A stretch of DNA of 25,636 bases from CAJCIY01 sp036379355. Its GTDB lineage: Bacteria > Actinomycetota > Actinomycetes > Mycobacteriales > CAJCIY01. This document shows positions 7,370 to 15,508 of the stretch, one piece after another; position 1 is the first letter of the stretch; each line of letters opens with the position of its first letter. The notes beneath the pieces were generated by a model. It was not told the DNA's origin, made no database searches, and was given only the letters and a program-made list of their open reading frames with translations. The DNA is taken from assembly GCA_036379355.1 (NCBI GenBank), contig DASVGV010000160.1, positions 1 to 25,636 on the forward strand. The letters are read 5' to 3'. The translations under genes and the position numbers were made by a program.

Positions 7370-8032
7370 TCAGTCGAAGATGGGCGGCTGCTCGCGGGAC
7401 CGCTTGAGCTCATAGAAGCCGGGGGTCGACAGCACGGCGGAGACACCGTCCCAGAGCCGTCCCGCCGCCTCGCCCTTCGGCGCGGGCGTGACGACCGGCC
7501 CGAAGATCGACGCGCCGTTCAGGCTGAGGATCGGCGTGCCCACCTCCAGCCCGACCCGGTCTATGCCGTCGTGGTGGCTGGCTCGTACGGCCTCGTCGAA
7601 CTCGGTCGAGTCCGCGGCGTCGGCCAGCTCGGCCGGCAGGCCGCACTCGGCCAGCGCCGCCTCGATCAGCCCGTGATCGCGCTCGGCCTTCTCGACGTGG
7701 AAGCGCCGGCCGAGGGCCGTGTAGAGCGGCAGCAGCACCTCGTCCCCCCGCTCCTGGGCTGCGGCGATGCACACGCGGACCGGTCCCCAGGCCCGCTCCA
7801 TGCCCTTGCGGTAGTCCTCCGGCAGGTCCCGGCCCTCGTTCAGCACCGAGAGGCTCATGACGTGCCAGCGGGTCACGACCGGACGGACCTGCTCGACCTC
7901 GAGCATCCAGCGCGACGTCAACCACGCCCAGGGGCAGATGGGATCGAACCAGAAATCGACGACCTGCGGCTCCTCACCCGCCAGTGGCGCCAGGGCGGTA
8001 TCGGTCTCCGGGGCAACGGCAACGGCGGTCAT
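7370..8032 (-). CDS. DsbA/FrnE-like thioredoxin-fold protein, Rv2466c (mycothiol-dependent reductase) family
   Basis: 220 residues from ATG 8032, which has GGAG five bases upstream; a longer frame to 8155 is open but would overlap pepN and lacks a ribosome site. The thioredoxin fold with helical insertion is indicated by VVDFWFDPICPWAWLTSRWM (about 23-42) and the cis-Pro region VGTPILSL. Rv2466c-type proteins reduce substrates with mycothiol through a CPWC-type motif. Here the second cysteine codon is GCG, giving CPWA, so a resolving cysteine is absent and a monothiol mechanism is implied. It is divergent from pepN and heads the rpiB-nei operon, as in M. tuberculosis Rv2466c/Rv2467. The family is confident; the enzymatic activity is inferred. 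Confidence 0.88.
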   Translation of the reverse strand: MTAVAVAPETDTALAPLAGEEPQVVDFWFDPICPWAWLTSRWMLEVEQVRPVVTRWHVMSLSVLNEGRDLPEDYRKGMERAWGPVRVCIAAAQERGDEVLLPLYTALGRRFHVEKAERDHGLIEAALAECGLPAELADAADSTEFDEAVRASHHDGIDRVGLEVGTPILSLNGASIFGPVVTPAPKGEAAGRLWDGVSAVLSTPGFYELKRSREQPPIFD

Positions 8033-8075
8033 GCGGACTCCACTTCGTACGACGGGCAGGGCTCTGCTGGAGCAA

Positions 8076-8087
8076 CCCACCGGTGGG
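8076..8087. promoter_or_regulatory. perfect 12-bp palindrome between dsbA-like gene and pepN
   Basis: CCCACCGGTGGG is fully self-complementary and sits in the middle of the 106-bp divergent intergenic region. It is a candidate operator for one or both genes, though GC-rich palindromes of this size can arise by chance. Confidence 0.35.
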
Positions 8088-8138
8088 CCGCTGCCTTCCC
8101 TCGACCGGATCCGCGTGCCGTTCTGCGAGACTGCGGGC

Positions 8139-10673
8139 ATGAGTGTGGACAGCAACCTGACGCGGGCCGAGGCGGCGGAGCGCGCGCAGGTCGTGACGGG
8201 GGTGCAGTCCTACGACGTCGACCTGGACCTGACCGTCGGCGACAAGACGTTCCTGTCGACGACGACCGTGCGGTTCGGCGCGGTTCCGGGCGGCGAGACG
8301 TTCCTCGAGATCGCCGCGGAGGCGCTCGACCGCGCCGACCTCAACGGCCAGCGGCTCGACGTCAGCACCTTCGACGGCGCGCGGCTGGCACTGACCGGTC
8401 TGCAGGCCGACAACACACTGACGGTCGTCGCCCACTGCCGCTACAGCCACACCGGCGAGGGGCTGCACCGGTTCGTCGACCCCGTCGACGACGAGGTCTA
8501 CCTCTACTCCCAGTTCGAGACCTACGACGCCCACCGCATGTACGCGTGCTTCGACCAGCCCGACCTCAAGGCGACCTTCCGGCTCGCGGTCACCATGCCC
8601 GACCACTGGCTCGCCGTGTCGAACGGCGCCGTCGAGGACGCCCGCCCCGGCCGGACGCAGTTCGCCACCACGGAGCGGGTCTCGACGTACATCACGGCCC
8701 TGGTCGCCGGCCCCTACTACGAGGTCCGTGACACGTACACCGGGCCGTACGGCGACATCCCGCTCGGGCTGTACTGCCGGGCCTCGCTGGCCGAGCACCT
8801 GACCGACGCCGACGCGGCGGACCTGTTCGCCCTCACCAAGCAGGGCTTCGACTTCTACCACCGCGAGTTCGCCTACCCGTACGCGTTCGGGAAGTACGAC
8901 CAGCTGTTCGTCCCGGAGTTCAACGCCGGCGCGATGGAGAACGCGGGCGCGGTCACGTTCCTCGAGGACTACGTGTTCCGCTCGAAAGTGACCGACGCCA
9001 AGTACGAGCGGCGCGGCGAGACCGTGCTGCACGAGATGGCGCACATGTGGTTCGGCGACCTCGTGACCATGCGGTGGTGGGACGACCTGTGGCTGAACGA
9101 GTCGTTCGCGACGTTCGTGTCGGTGTTCTGCCAGGCGCAGGCCACCCGCTGGACGAACGCCTGGACGACGTTCGCCAACACCGAGAAGACCTGGGCCTAC
9201 CGGCAGGACCAGCTGCCCTCGACCCACCCGATCTCGGCGGACGCGACCGACATCGAGACCGTGAAGGCGAACTTCGACGGGATCACGTACGCCAAGGGGG
9301 CGAGCGTGCTCAAGCAGCTCGTCGCCTGGGTCGGCCAGGAGGAGTTCTTCGCCGGGCTGCGCACCTACTTCCGGCGGCACGCGTACGGCAACACCTCGCT
9401 GGCCGACCTGCTCACGGCGCTGGAGGAGAGCTCGGGGCGCGACCTGTCGTCCTGGTCGGCCGAGTGGCTGCAGACCACCGGCGTCAACACCCTGCGTCCG
9501 GCCATCGAGGTCGACGCCGGCGGCGAGATCACCGCGTTCGCCGTGCTCCAGGAGGGCGACACGCTGCGCTCGCACCGCGTGGCGATCGGCCTGTACGACC
9601 TCGACGGTGACCGCCTGGTGCGCCGCGACCGGGTCGAGCTGGACGTCGTCGGCGCCCGGACCGACGTGCCGAAGGTCGTCGGCGCCCGCCGGCCGGCCGT
9701 GGTGCTGCTGAACGACGACGACCTGACGTACGCCAAGCTCCGCCTCGACGACGCGTCCCTCGCGGTCGTCCGCGAGCACATCGGCGGCTTCGAGTCGTCA
9801 CTTCCTCGCGCGCTGTGCTGGGCCGCGGCCTGGGACATGTGCCGCGACGGCGAGCTGGCCGCCCGGGACTACCTCGCCCTCGTGGTGAACGGTGTCGGGG
9901 GGGAGACCGACATCGGCCTGGTGCAGTCGCTGCTGACCAAGGCCCAGCTGGCGGTGTCCACGTACGGCGACCCGGCGAACCGCGTCCCCGCACTGACCTC
10001 GCTCGCGGCCACCTGCGAGCGGCTGCTGCGCGCGGCCGAGCCCGGCAGCGACCTCCAGCTCGCGTTCGCGTCCGCGTTCGCGGCCAGCGCGACCAGCGCC
10101 GACCAGGTCGCCGCGGTCGACGCGATCTTCGCCGGCACGGACGTGCTGCCGGGCCTGGTGCTCGACGCCGACCTGCGGTGGACGCTGCTCACCGAGCTCG
10201 TCGCCCGCGGCGGACGGGGCGACGCCGACATCGAGGCGGAGCTCGGCCGCGACCGGACGGCCGCCGGCGAGAAGCGCGCGGCCACCGCCCGCAGCTCCCG
10301 GCCGACCGAGGAGGCGAAGGAGCAGGCGTACCAGGCGGTCATGCAGTCGGCCGAGCTGTCGAACCACATCGTCATGGCGACCCTGATGGGCTTCTGGCGG
10401 TCCTCGCAGCAGGACCTGGTCCGGCCGTACGTCGCACGGTTCTTCGCCGACGTGCCGCTCGTCTGGGAGACCCACAGCAGCGAGATGGCGCACAGCATCA
10501 CCGAGCTGTTCTTCCCGGCGGCCATGGTCGAGCCCGCAACCCTCGCGGCCTGTGACGCGCTGATCGCCGAGACGGGCGCCGGCCACTCGGGGCTGCGGCG
10601 GCTGCTGACGGAAGGACGGGACGGGCTGATCCGCGCGCAGCGCTGCCGGCAGGTGGACGCGGCGGCACGCTAG
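8139..10673 (+). CDS. pepN: aminopeptidase N (M1 zinc metallopeptidase)
   Basis: 844 residues, close to the usual length for actinobacterial PepN. It removes N-terminal residues from peptides in the cytoplasm. Visible elements: N-terminal beta domain from SYDVDLDLTV; exopeptidase motif GAMEN at 264-268; zinc site HEMAH with His298, Glu299 and His302, and the third ligand Glu321 (WLNESFAT) 18 residues later; and an ERAP1_C-like helical C-terminal half. The frame is open back to 7857, but ATG 8139 is chosen because NLTRAEA is the conserved start of this family and the extension runs antisense to the DsbA-like gene. No strong Shine-Dalgarno is present. Its TAG overlaps the TAG of the convergent DUF5130-type gene within a single CTAG. 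Confidence 0.96.
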   Translation: MSVDSNLTRAEAAERAQVVTGVQSYDVDLDLTVGDKTFLSTTTVRFGAVPGGETFLEIAAEALDRADLNGQRLDVSTFDGARLALTGLQADNTLTVVAHCRYSHTGEGLHRFVDPVDDEVYLYSQFETYDAHRMYACFDQPDLKATFRLAVTMPDHWLAVSNGAVEDARPGRTQFATTERVSTYITALVAGPYYEVRDTYTGPYGDIPLGLYCRASLAEHLTDADAADLFALTKQGFDFYHREFAYPYAFGKYDQLFVPEFNAGAMENAGAVTFLEDYVFRSKVTDAKYERRGETVLHEMAHMWFGDLVTMRWWDDLWLNESFATFVSVFCQAQATRWTNAWTTFANTEKTWAYRQDQLPSTHPISADATDIETVKANFDGITYAKGASVLKQLVAWVGQEEFFAGLRTYFRRHAYGNTSLADLLTALEESSGRDLSSWSAEWLQTTGVNTLRPAIEVDAGGEITAFAVLQEGDTLRSHRVAIGLYDLDGDRLVRRDRVELDVVGARTDVPKVVGARRPAVVLLNDDDLTYAKLRLDDASLAVVREHIGGFESSLPRALCWAAAWDMCRDGELAARDYLALVVNGVGGETDIGLVQSLLTKAQLAVSTYGDPANRVPALTSLAATCERLLRAAEPGSDLQLAFASAFAASATSADQVAAVDAIFAGTDVLPGLVLDADLRWTLLTELVARGGRGDADIEAELGRDRTAAGEKRAATARSSRPTEEAKEQAYQAVMQSAELSNHIVMATLMGFWRSSQQDLVRPYVARFFADVPLVWETHSSEMAHSITELFFPAAMVEPATLAACDALIAETGAGHSGLRRLLTEGRDGLIRAQRCRQVDAAAR

Positions 10674-11083
10674 CGCCGCGCGGTCACCGGCGGGGGAAAG
10701 TGATGCCCCGGCGCGGGCGGCGGGCTCGTGGCGTCCGTGAGCATGCGCAGGCCCAGGACGATGCCGCCGACGAGGTCACCCACACCGAAACTGGTGGTCA
10801 TCGACAGGACCGCCAGCGCGCACGCCGACTCCGGTAGGCGGTGTACCGCCGGACCCGCGGTACGGACGACCGTGCGTCGCCGTCCGGGGTCGACCACGAT
10901 CAGGACCAGGCCCTCCCGATGCTCGGGGATGCGCTGGATGCAGGCGTCGGCGAAGGCTTCTACGTCGCCGACGGTGGCGCCGACGTAGACCGAGGCGGCC
11001 AGTCCCGTCCGCCGCTCGAAGTCCCCGACCGCCTCGTCCAGCCGCTGCTGAGCCAGGAACGAGAACGCCTCACCAGCTGCCAC
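10670..11083 (-). CDS. DUF5130/TPM-like protein (Rv2468c position)
   Basis: 137 residues. The N-terminal half (FSFLAQQRLDEAVGDFERRTGL, then SVYVG and EAFADACIQRIPEHREGLVLIVVDP) has the alpha/beta pattern of the TPM_phosphatase/DUF5130 group. The middle reads AVHRLPESACALAVLSMTTSF, and the last 20 residues are Pro-rich. No catalytic role is established for the family. Its position beside pepN matches Rv2468c. The GTG start lies 14 bp inside the upstream gene, so the two are probably translationally coupled. The stop codon shares CTAG (10670-10673) with the pepN stop. Confidence 0.78.
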   Translation of the reverse strand: MAAGEAFSFLAQQRLDEAVGDFERRTGLAASVYVGATVGDVEAFADACIQRIPEHREGLVLIVVDPGRRRTVVRTAGPAVHRLPESACALAVLSMTTSFGVGDLVGGIVLGLRMLTDATSPPPAPGHHFPPPVTARR

Positions 11084-11588
11084 TGGCTCCGCCGGTCTCC
11101 GTCGGCGGGCGCGGCGATGCGGTCGGCGGCGCGGCCTCGCCCTCGGCCTGACGCGCGGCGGCGTCGTGCTCCTCCTGGCTGCGGGCGTGCTCCTGGTGCG
11201 GCGTTCCCGCCATGACCGGCGCGTGCCGACCGCCCGCCGTGTGGGGCAGAAGCACCTTGCCGTCCGCGTCCGTCGCGGCCCCCTCGGTGAGCTCCCCGGC
11301 CGGCCGTGCGCCCGTCCACGACGGCTCGGCGCTCCAGTCCCGACCGGGGCGGTACCGCTGCGACGAGGACGACGCCCACGGCCGCAGCGTCAGCAGCGCG
11401 ACGACGAAGAACACCCCGACCGGGATGACGAGAAAGATGAGCAGCCCGTCGGCGACGCCCAGCGGGGCGGCGTGCCCCGGCAGGTCGTCGGCGAGCGCCG
11501 CGGCCGGCAGCGCCAGCGACAACCCGAGCGGCACGGTGAGCACCGCACCACGGAGAGCGAGACGACGGAGTTTCGAGGGTCGGCGCAC
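11070..11588 (-). CDS. small membrane protein with signal/anchor and YRPGRDW motif
   Basis: 172 residues from GTG 11588. A basic start (VRRPSKLRRLALRG) is followed by a hydrophobic signal-like segment (about 12-33) ending ALA-DD, then a second membrane segment (about 44-66, LLIFLVIPVGVFFVVALLTL). The cytoplasmic tail contains YRPGRDWSAEPSW, a motif I recognise from a conserved actinobacterial family encoded next to DUF5130 genes. The acidic/Gln-rich tail ends GGASGSW. Function is unknown; the fixed pairing suggests it anchors or partners the DUF5130 protein. The start is chosen because a TATCGT -10 box lies 6 bases upstream and because the frame further upstream lacks hydrophobic or conserved features. 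Confidence 0.75.
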   Translation of the reverse strand: MRRPSKLRRLALRGAVLTVPLGLSLALPAAALADDLPGHAAPLGVADGLLIFLVIPVGVFFVVALLTLRPWASSSSQRYRPGRDWSAEPSWTGARPAGELTEGAATDADGKVLLPHTAGGRHAPVMAGTPHQEHARSQEEHDAAARQAEGEAAPPTASPRPPTETGGASGSW

Positions 11589-11594
11589 GCCCCG

Positions 11595-11600
11595 ACGATA
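11595..11600 (-). promoter_or_regulatory. -10 box before the YRPGRDW membrane-protein gene
   Basis: TATCGT on the minus strand ends 6 bases before the GTG start at 11588, consistent with a leaderless message for the two-gene unit. No Shine-Dalgarno is visible. Confidence 0.4.
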
Positions 11601-11713
11601 GCGGAGCCGTCCGGCCGGCAGCGCGCCGTGACCCGCGGGCAACACCGTCCCCGTACGACGGCGGAAGACGGCGGCGCGCCGACCCCCGCGCGGCACGCCA
11701 CCGTCTCGGGATG

Positions 11714-11760
11714 GAGTTTCGCCGGACCGGTGGCCGATCCTCCCGAAGACGGGAAAACTC
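11714..11760. terminator. possible stem-loop downstream of the amidase gene
   Basis: In the 192-bp gap, TCCCG-AAGA-CGGGA (11741-11754) forms a small tetraloop hairpin nested between GAGTTT (11714-11719) and AAACTC (11755-11760). It is 20-65 bases beyond the amidase stop on the minus strand. There is no clean U-tract in that direction, so termination is only suggested. Nothing else was recognised in the gap. Confidence 0.3.
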
Positions 11761-11780
11761 GCGGCGCGAACCGGGATGGA

Positions 11781-13202
11781 TCAGGCAGTCCAGACCGCCG
11801 GATGGGCGTCCTTCCACGGCCGGGCCGCCTCCAACTGGGCCGAGAGGCGGATGAGGGTCACCTCGTCGGCGCTGCGGCCGACGAGCTGGACGCCGACCGG
11901 CAAGCCCTCGGGCGTGCGGTGCAGCGGGACGTTCACCGCGGGTTGGCCGGTCGTGTTGAACATGGCGGTGAACGGCGTGAACGCTCCCTGCGCCGCGAAG
12001 TCGTGCGTCGGCTGCTCGTCGTCCCGCAACCCTCCGACGGGGGCCGGCAGCTGCGCGAGGGTGGGCGTCAGGACCGCGTCGTAGGCCCAGATGCGCCGCA
12101 GGTGCTCCCGCGCCGCGATCTGGATGCTGCCGACCGCCCGGATGAAGTCCGCCGCCGAGAAGCCCGCACCCCGCTCGCGGAGCATGCGGGTGAGCGGGCG
12201 TACCTGTTCCTCCTGCGCGGGTGCCAGCGGAATCGCCGCCGCGTTGCCCGACCACAGGACGGTGAACGCGTCGTACAGCGATCCGAGCGCGGGCACCGGC
12301 ACCTCGACCACCTCGTGCCCGAGGTCGGTGAGCAGCGCGGTCGCCTCCTCCCACGCGGTCACGCAGGCGGGGTCGACGGGGGCGCCGAGCAGGTTGTCGC
12401 GGAAGCGGCCGATCCGCAGCCGGCCCGGTTCCTGCGAAGCGTGGCCGAGGAACGTCTCCCCCGGCGGGAGCGCGGGAGCCCACTGCGGGTCCCCCGGCTG
12501 CATGCCGGCCATCGCGTCGAGCATCGCGGCCGCGTCGGCGACCGTGCGGGCCATCGGTCCCGCGGTCGACAGACCGGTGACCTCGTTGCCACGCGGCCCG
12601 GCCCCGATCCGCCCCCGGGTCGGCTTGATCCCGAACAGACCGCAGACGCTGGAGGGGATGCGTACGGAACCGCCGCCGTCACTGCCCTGCGCGAACGGCA
12701 CGAGCCCGGCGGCGACGGCCGCGCCGGCCCCGCCGGACGAGCCGCCGGCGGAGCGGGTGGTGTCCCACGGCGTCCGGGCGGGCGGCGCGACATCGGGTTC
12801 GGTGTAGCAGGGCAGCCCGAACTCGGGGGTGTTGGTCTTGCCGAGGCTGATCGTGCCGGCCTCGCGCAGCCGGACCACGACGTTGTCGTCGTAGTCGGGC
12901 ACCCAGTCGGCGAATGCGGCGCTGCCGAGGGTGGTCCGGACGCCGGCGGTCGCGTTGAGGTCCTTGATCGCCGTGGGCACGCCGTGCAGCGGCGGCAGGT
13001 CGTCGCCGGCGGCCACCGCCGCCGCAGCGGCCTTGGCCTGGTCGAGGGCACGCTCGGGGATGACCGTGACGAACGCCCCGAGGTCGGCCGAGTGCCGGTC
13101 GATGCGGGCCAGGTAGTGCTCGGTCAGCTCCACCGGGGAGATCTCCCGGGTGCGGATCGCCGCCGCCTGCTCGAGGGCGGTCAGGTCATGAAGTTCGGTC
13201 AT
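11781..13202 (-). CDS. amidase (amidase signature family)
   Basis: 473 residues from ATG 13202; a TTG six codons further upstream is possible but less likely. Amidase signature enzymes hydrolyse C-N amide bonds with a Ser-cisSer-Lys triad: Lys80 (PTAIKDLN), Ser155 (AGGSSGG) and Ser179 (GSDGGGSVRIPSS) are all present at the family spacing. The C-terminal region (NTTGQPAVNVPL, GLPVGVQLVG) is also typical. There are no GatB or GatC genes beside it and the sequence has the look of a stand-alone amidase, so I do not call it GatA. The substrate is unknown. It is single or loosely linked to the desaturase upstream (48 bp). In M. tuberculosis the flanking block has no amidase here, so it looks inserted. 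Confidence 0.92.
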   Translation of the reverse strand: MTELHDLTALEQAAAIRTREISPVELTEHYLARIDRHSADLGAFVTVIPERALDQAKAAAAAVAAGDDLPPLHGVPTAIKDLNATAGVRTTLGSAAFADWVPDYDDNVVVRLREAGTISLGKTNTPEFGLPCYTEPDVAPPARTPWDTTRSAGGSSGGAGAAVAAGLVPFAQGSDGGGSVRIPSSVCGLFGIKPTRGRIGAGPRGNEVTGLSTAGPMARTVADAAAMLDAMAGMQPGDPQWAPALPPGETFLGHASQEPGRLRIGRFRDNLLGAPVDPACVTAWEEATALLTDLGHEVVEVPVPALGSLYDAFTVLWSGNAAAIPLAPAQEEQVRPLTRMLRERGAGFSAADFIRAVGSIQIAAREHLRRIWAYDAVLTPTLAQLPAPVGGLRDDEQPTHDFAAQGAFTPFTAMFNTTGQPAVNVPLHRTPEGLPVGVQLVGRSADEVTLIRLSAQLEAARPWKDAHPAVWTA

Positions 13203-13250
13203 GCCCCGGACCGTACTCAACGTCCCTGGGCCGACGGCCGGGTCGTGCGG

Positions 13251-14207
13251 TCAGACGGCGATGCGCTTCTTCTCGAGCCGGTCGGCCTTGGGCCATTTGA
13301 CGTCCCAGGCCCAGCCGGCCAGCTCGAACCCGCGGATGAGGCCGGCGGTCAGGTCGATCTGGCCCTTGTCCACGCCATGGCGGGCGGACGTGGGCTCCGC
13401 GTGGTGCACGTTGTGCCAGCTCTCCCCGAAGCTGAGGAGGGCCAGCGGCCAGACGTTGGAGGCTCGGTCGTCCTGGCGGGTCGTGAAGGGCCGCTCACCG
13501 AACACGTGACAGATCGAGTTGATCGACCAGGTCACGTGGTGCAGGAGGGCGACTCGGACCGCACCGGCCCACAGCAGCGCCGACAACGCGCCCGTCCACG
13601 ACATCGTGACGAGCCCGCCGATCAGCGTCGGGCCGAGGAGCGTGACGAGCGTCGCGACACCGAACAGGTTGTGCACGATGCGCAGGTCCCGGTCGGCGCA
13701 CAGGTCCGGCGCGTACCGCTGCTTGGAGTTCTGGTCGCGACCGAACAGCCACCCGGTGTGGGCCCACCACAGGCCCTTCGCCACCGCACGGGGGCCGGTG
13801 CCGAAGCGCCACGGCGAGTGCGGGTCGCCCTCGCGGTCGGCAAAGGCGTGATGCTTGCGGTGATCGGCCACCCACCGGATCACCGGACCCTGCACGGCTA
13901 GCGAGCCGGCCACCGCCAGCGAGATCTTCAGCGCGCGGTTCGCCTTGAACCCGCCGTGGGTGAAGTAGCGGTGGTAACCGGCCGTGATGCCGAGGCCGCT
14001 CACGCAGTAGAAGACCAGGCCGATCCCGAGGTCGAGCCACGTCGGCCCGAAGGTCGTGCCCGCGGCCAGCACGATCCCCGCGACGAGCGCCAGCACCGGG
14101 CCGATGACGAACACGTAGAGCATGACCTGTTCCCAGAACGGCCGCCGCTCCGTCTCGGGAACGTCGCGCACGGGGGCGGCGACAGGCGGGTCGGCCAGCA
14201 CGGTCAT
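13251..14207 (-). CDS. acyl-CoA/fatty-acid desaturase (membrane di-iron)
   Basis: 318 residues from ATG 14207, which has GAAGGAG six bases upstream. The three histidine boxes of class III desaturases are complete: HRYFTH (79-84), HRKHH (116-120) and HNVHH (265-269). Membrane segments lie at about 29-50, 57-76, 95-112, 184-203 and 206-225. Such enzymes insert a cis double bond, usually delta-9, into acyl-CoA for membrane phospholipids, using O2 and electrons from a reductase; no reductase gene is adjacent here. It is divergent from a PucR-type regulator, an arrangement that suggests regulation by that protein, with a dyad close to the regulator's start. Confidence 0.94.
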   Translation of the reverse strand: MTVLADPPVAAPVRDVPETERRPFWEQVMLYVFVIGPVLALVAGIVLAAGTTFGPTWLDLGIGLVFYCVSGLGITAGYHRYFTHGGFKANRALKISLAVAGSLAVQGPVIRWVADHRKHHAFADREGDPHSPWRFGTGPRAVAKGLWWAHTGWLFGRDQNSKQRYAPDLCADRDLRIVHNLFGVATLVTLLGPTLIGGLVTMSWTGALSALLWAGAVRVALLHHVTWSINSICHVFGERPFTTRQDDRASNVWPLALLSFGESWHNVHHAEPTSARHGVDKGQIDLTAGLIRGFELAGWAWDVKWPKADRLEKKRIAV

Positions 14208-14295
14208 CGGGGCTCCTTCGTCGGGTCCTGCCGTCAGTCTTCCTGCTCCATGGCGCACGTTCTAGGGTCTGGCACCACGAAGCCGGGCCCGATTC

Positions 14296-14312
14296 TTGTT
14301 CCCCCGGGACAA
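14296..14312. promoter_or_regulatory. imperfect dyad in the desaturase-PucR divergent region
   Basis: TTGTTCCCCCGGGACAA reads as TTGTnCC-N3-GGnACAA, two 7-base half-sites with one unpaired position each. It is 23 bp before the regulator's ATG and 89 bp before the desaturase start, in one of the few AT-containing stretches of the region. It is a candidate operator for the adjacent PucR-type protein. Confidence 0.4.
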
Positions 14313-14334
14313 TCATGTGCGGAGGCCGCCGCCG

Positions 14335-15486
14335 ATGTCCACCACCCAGCCCGACCCGCGGTGGGCCGAGCTGCCGCCGTCGCTCGCGCCCGTCCTGTCG
14401 GGCGCGCTCGACGGGGTGGCCGACGAGATGATCGCGCTGCTGCGGGCGGAGGTCCCGCTCTACCAGCGTCCGCTGGAGGGTTCGTTCGGCGCGGGCATCC
14501 GGTTGGGCGTCACCGAGGCGCTGCGCCAGTTCACGCTGCTCGTCGAGACGGCCGGGGCCGGGGAGACCGGCGGCCTCGGTGTCTACGAGGAGCTGGGCCG
14601 CGGCGAGCTGCGCCAGGGGCGGCCCCTGGACGCGCTGCTGGCCGCGTACCGGATCGGGGCCCGCTTCGCGTGGCGTCGCTTCGCGACGCTGGCGGTCGAC
14701 CACGGCCTGGACAAGGACCAGCTGATCACCCTCGCCGAGCTCGTCTTCGACCACATCGACGAGCTGTCCGCCGCGTCGGCACGCGGGTACGCCGAACAGC
14801 AGAACCTCATGGCCGGCGAGCGCGACCGGGCCCGGCAGGCGCTGCTGCGCATGCTGCTGGCCCCGGCCGTGGACCACGAGTCCGCACTCGCCGCGTCCAG
14901 GCTCGCCTCGTGGCGGCTGCCGTCCCGGCTGCTCGTGGTGGTCGCACCGGACGGTGCGCCGGTCGCGAGCCGGCTCGGCGAGGGCGCGTTGATCCGCGGG
15001 GGCGACCCGCTCGTGGCCATCGTCGGAGACCCGCCGCCAGGCCTGCTGCGCTCGCTGGACGGCACCGGCGCGGTCCTCGGCCCGGTCCGCGACGTCGGGG
15101 GCGGCGCCGTGTCGCGGGACCGGGCGCTGGCGCTGCTGGCCCTGCGCGACCAGCTGGGACTCCCCCAGGACGCGGCGATCAGTACCGACGATCACCTGCT
15201 GTCATTGATCTTGTACGCGGATCCCCTTGCGGCACAGGACTTCGCCGCGTCCGTACTGGCGCCGCTGGATGCCCTGGCACCGTCGACGCGGGACCGGCTG
15301 CTCGAGACCCTGTCCGCCTGGCTCCGCCACGCGGGCGAACGGGCCAACGCCGCCGAGGCCCTGCACATCCATCCGCAGACCGTGCGCTACCGCCTCGGTC
15401 GGCTGCGCGAGCTGCTGGGGGACGTCGTCGACGACCCCGACCAGCGCCTGTCGCTGATGGTCGCCCTCCGGTTGCGCGGCGTCTGA
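14335..15486 (+). CDS. PucR-family transcriptional regulator
   Basis: 383 residues from ATG 14335, with GGAGG nine bases upstream; the frame is open slightly further, to 14296. The N-terminal half (about 10-160) is all helical and resembles the RsbRD-type N-terminal domain found in actinobacterial PucR proteins. The middle (about 190-280) is a GGDEF-like degenerate region of weak conservation. The C-terminus (about 320-380) is the PucR helix-turn-helix, with ERANAAEALHIHPQTVRYRL and GRLRELLG. Divergent placement next to the desaturase suggests control of membrane fatty acid composition; the actinobacterial regulator FasR of fatty acid synthesis belongs to the same family. Ligand and target are not shown by sequence. 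Confidence 0.88.
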   Translation: MSTTQPDPRWAELPPSLAPVLSGALDGVADEMIALLRAEVPLYQRPLEGSFGAGIRLGVTEALRQFTLLVETAGAGETGGLGVYEELGRGELRQGRPLDALLAAYRIGARFAWRRFATLAVDHGLDKDQLITLAELVFDHIDELSAASARGYAEQQNLMAGERDRARQALLRMLLAPAVDHESALAASRLASWRLPSRLLVVVAPDGAPVASRLGEGALIRGGDPLVAIVGDPPPGLLRSLDGTGAVLGPVRDVGGGAVSRDRALALLALRDQLGLPQDAAISTDDHLLSLILYADPLAAQDFAASVLAPLDALAPSTRDRLLETLSAWLRHAGERANAAEALHIHPQTVRYRLGRLRELLGDVVDDPDQRLSLMVALRLRGV

Positions 15487-15508
15487 CCGCGCGCGGCACC
15501 GGCGCCGG

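Noticed and set aside
7857..8138. N-terminal extension of pepN
   Set aside because: In frame but antisense to the reductase coding sequence; PepN similarity begins only at ATG 8139.
10670..11588. frameshifted single gene instead of two genes
   Set aside because: The 14-bp overlap, distinct domain types and a complete C-terminal end (GGASGSW) of the upstream protein support two separate proteins.
11781..13202. GatA subunit of Glu-tRNA amidotransferase
   Set aside because: The triad spacing is shared by all amidase-signature enzymes; gatB and gatC are absent and the rest of the sequence looks like a stand-alone amidase.
11166..13901. 911-codon open frame antisense to the membrane protein, amidase and desaturase
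   Set aside because: It is the mirror of three well-supported genes, has low-complexity Arg/Gly composition and no recognisable domain.
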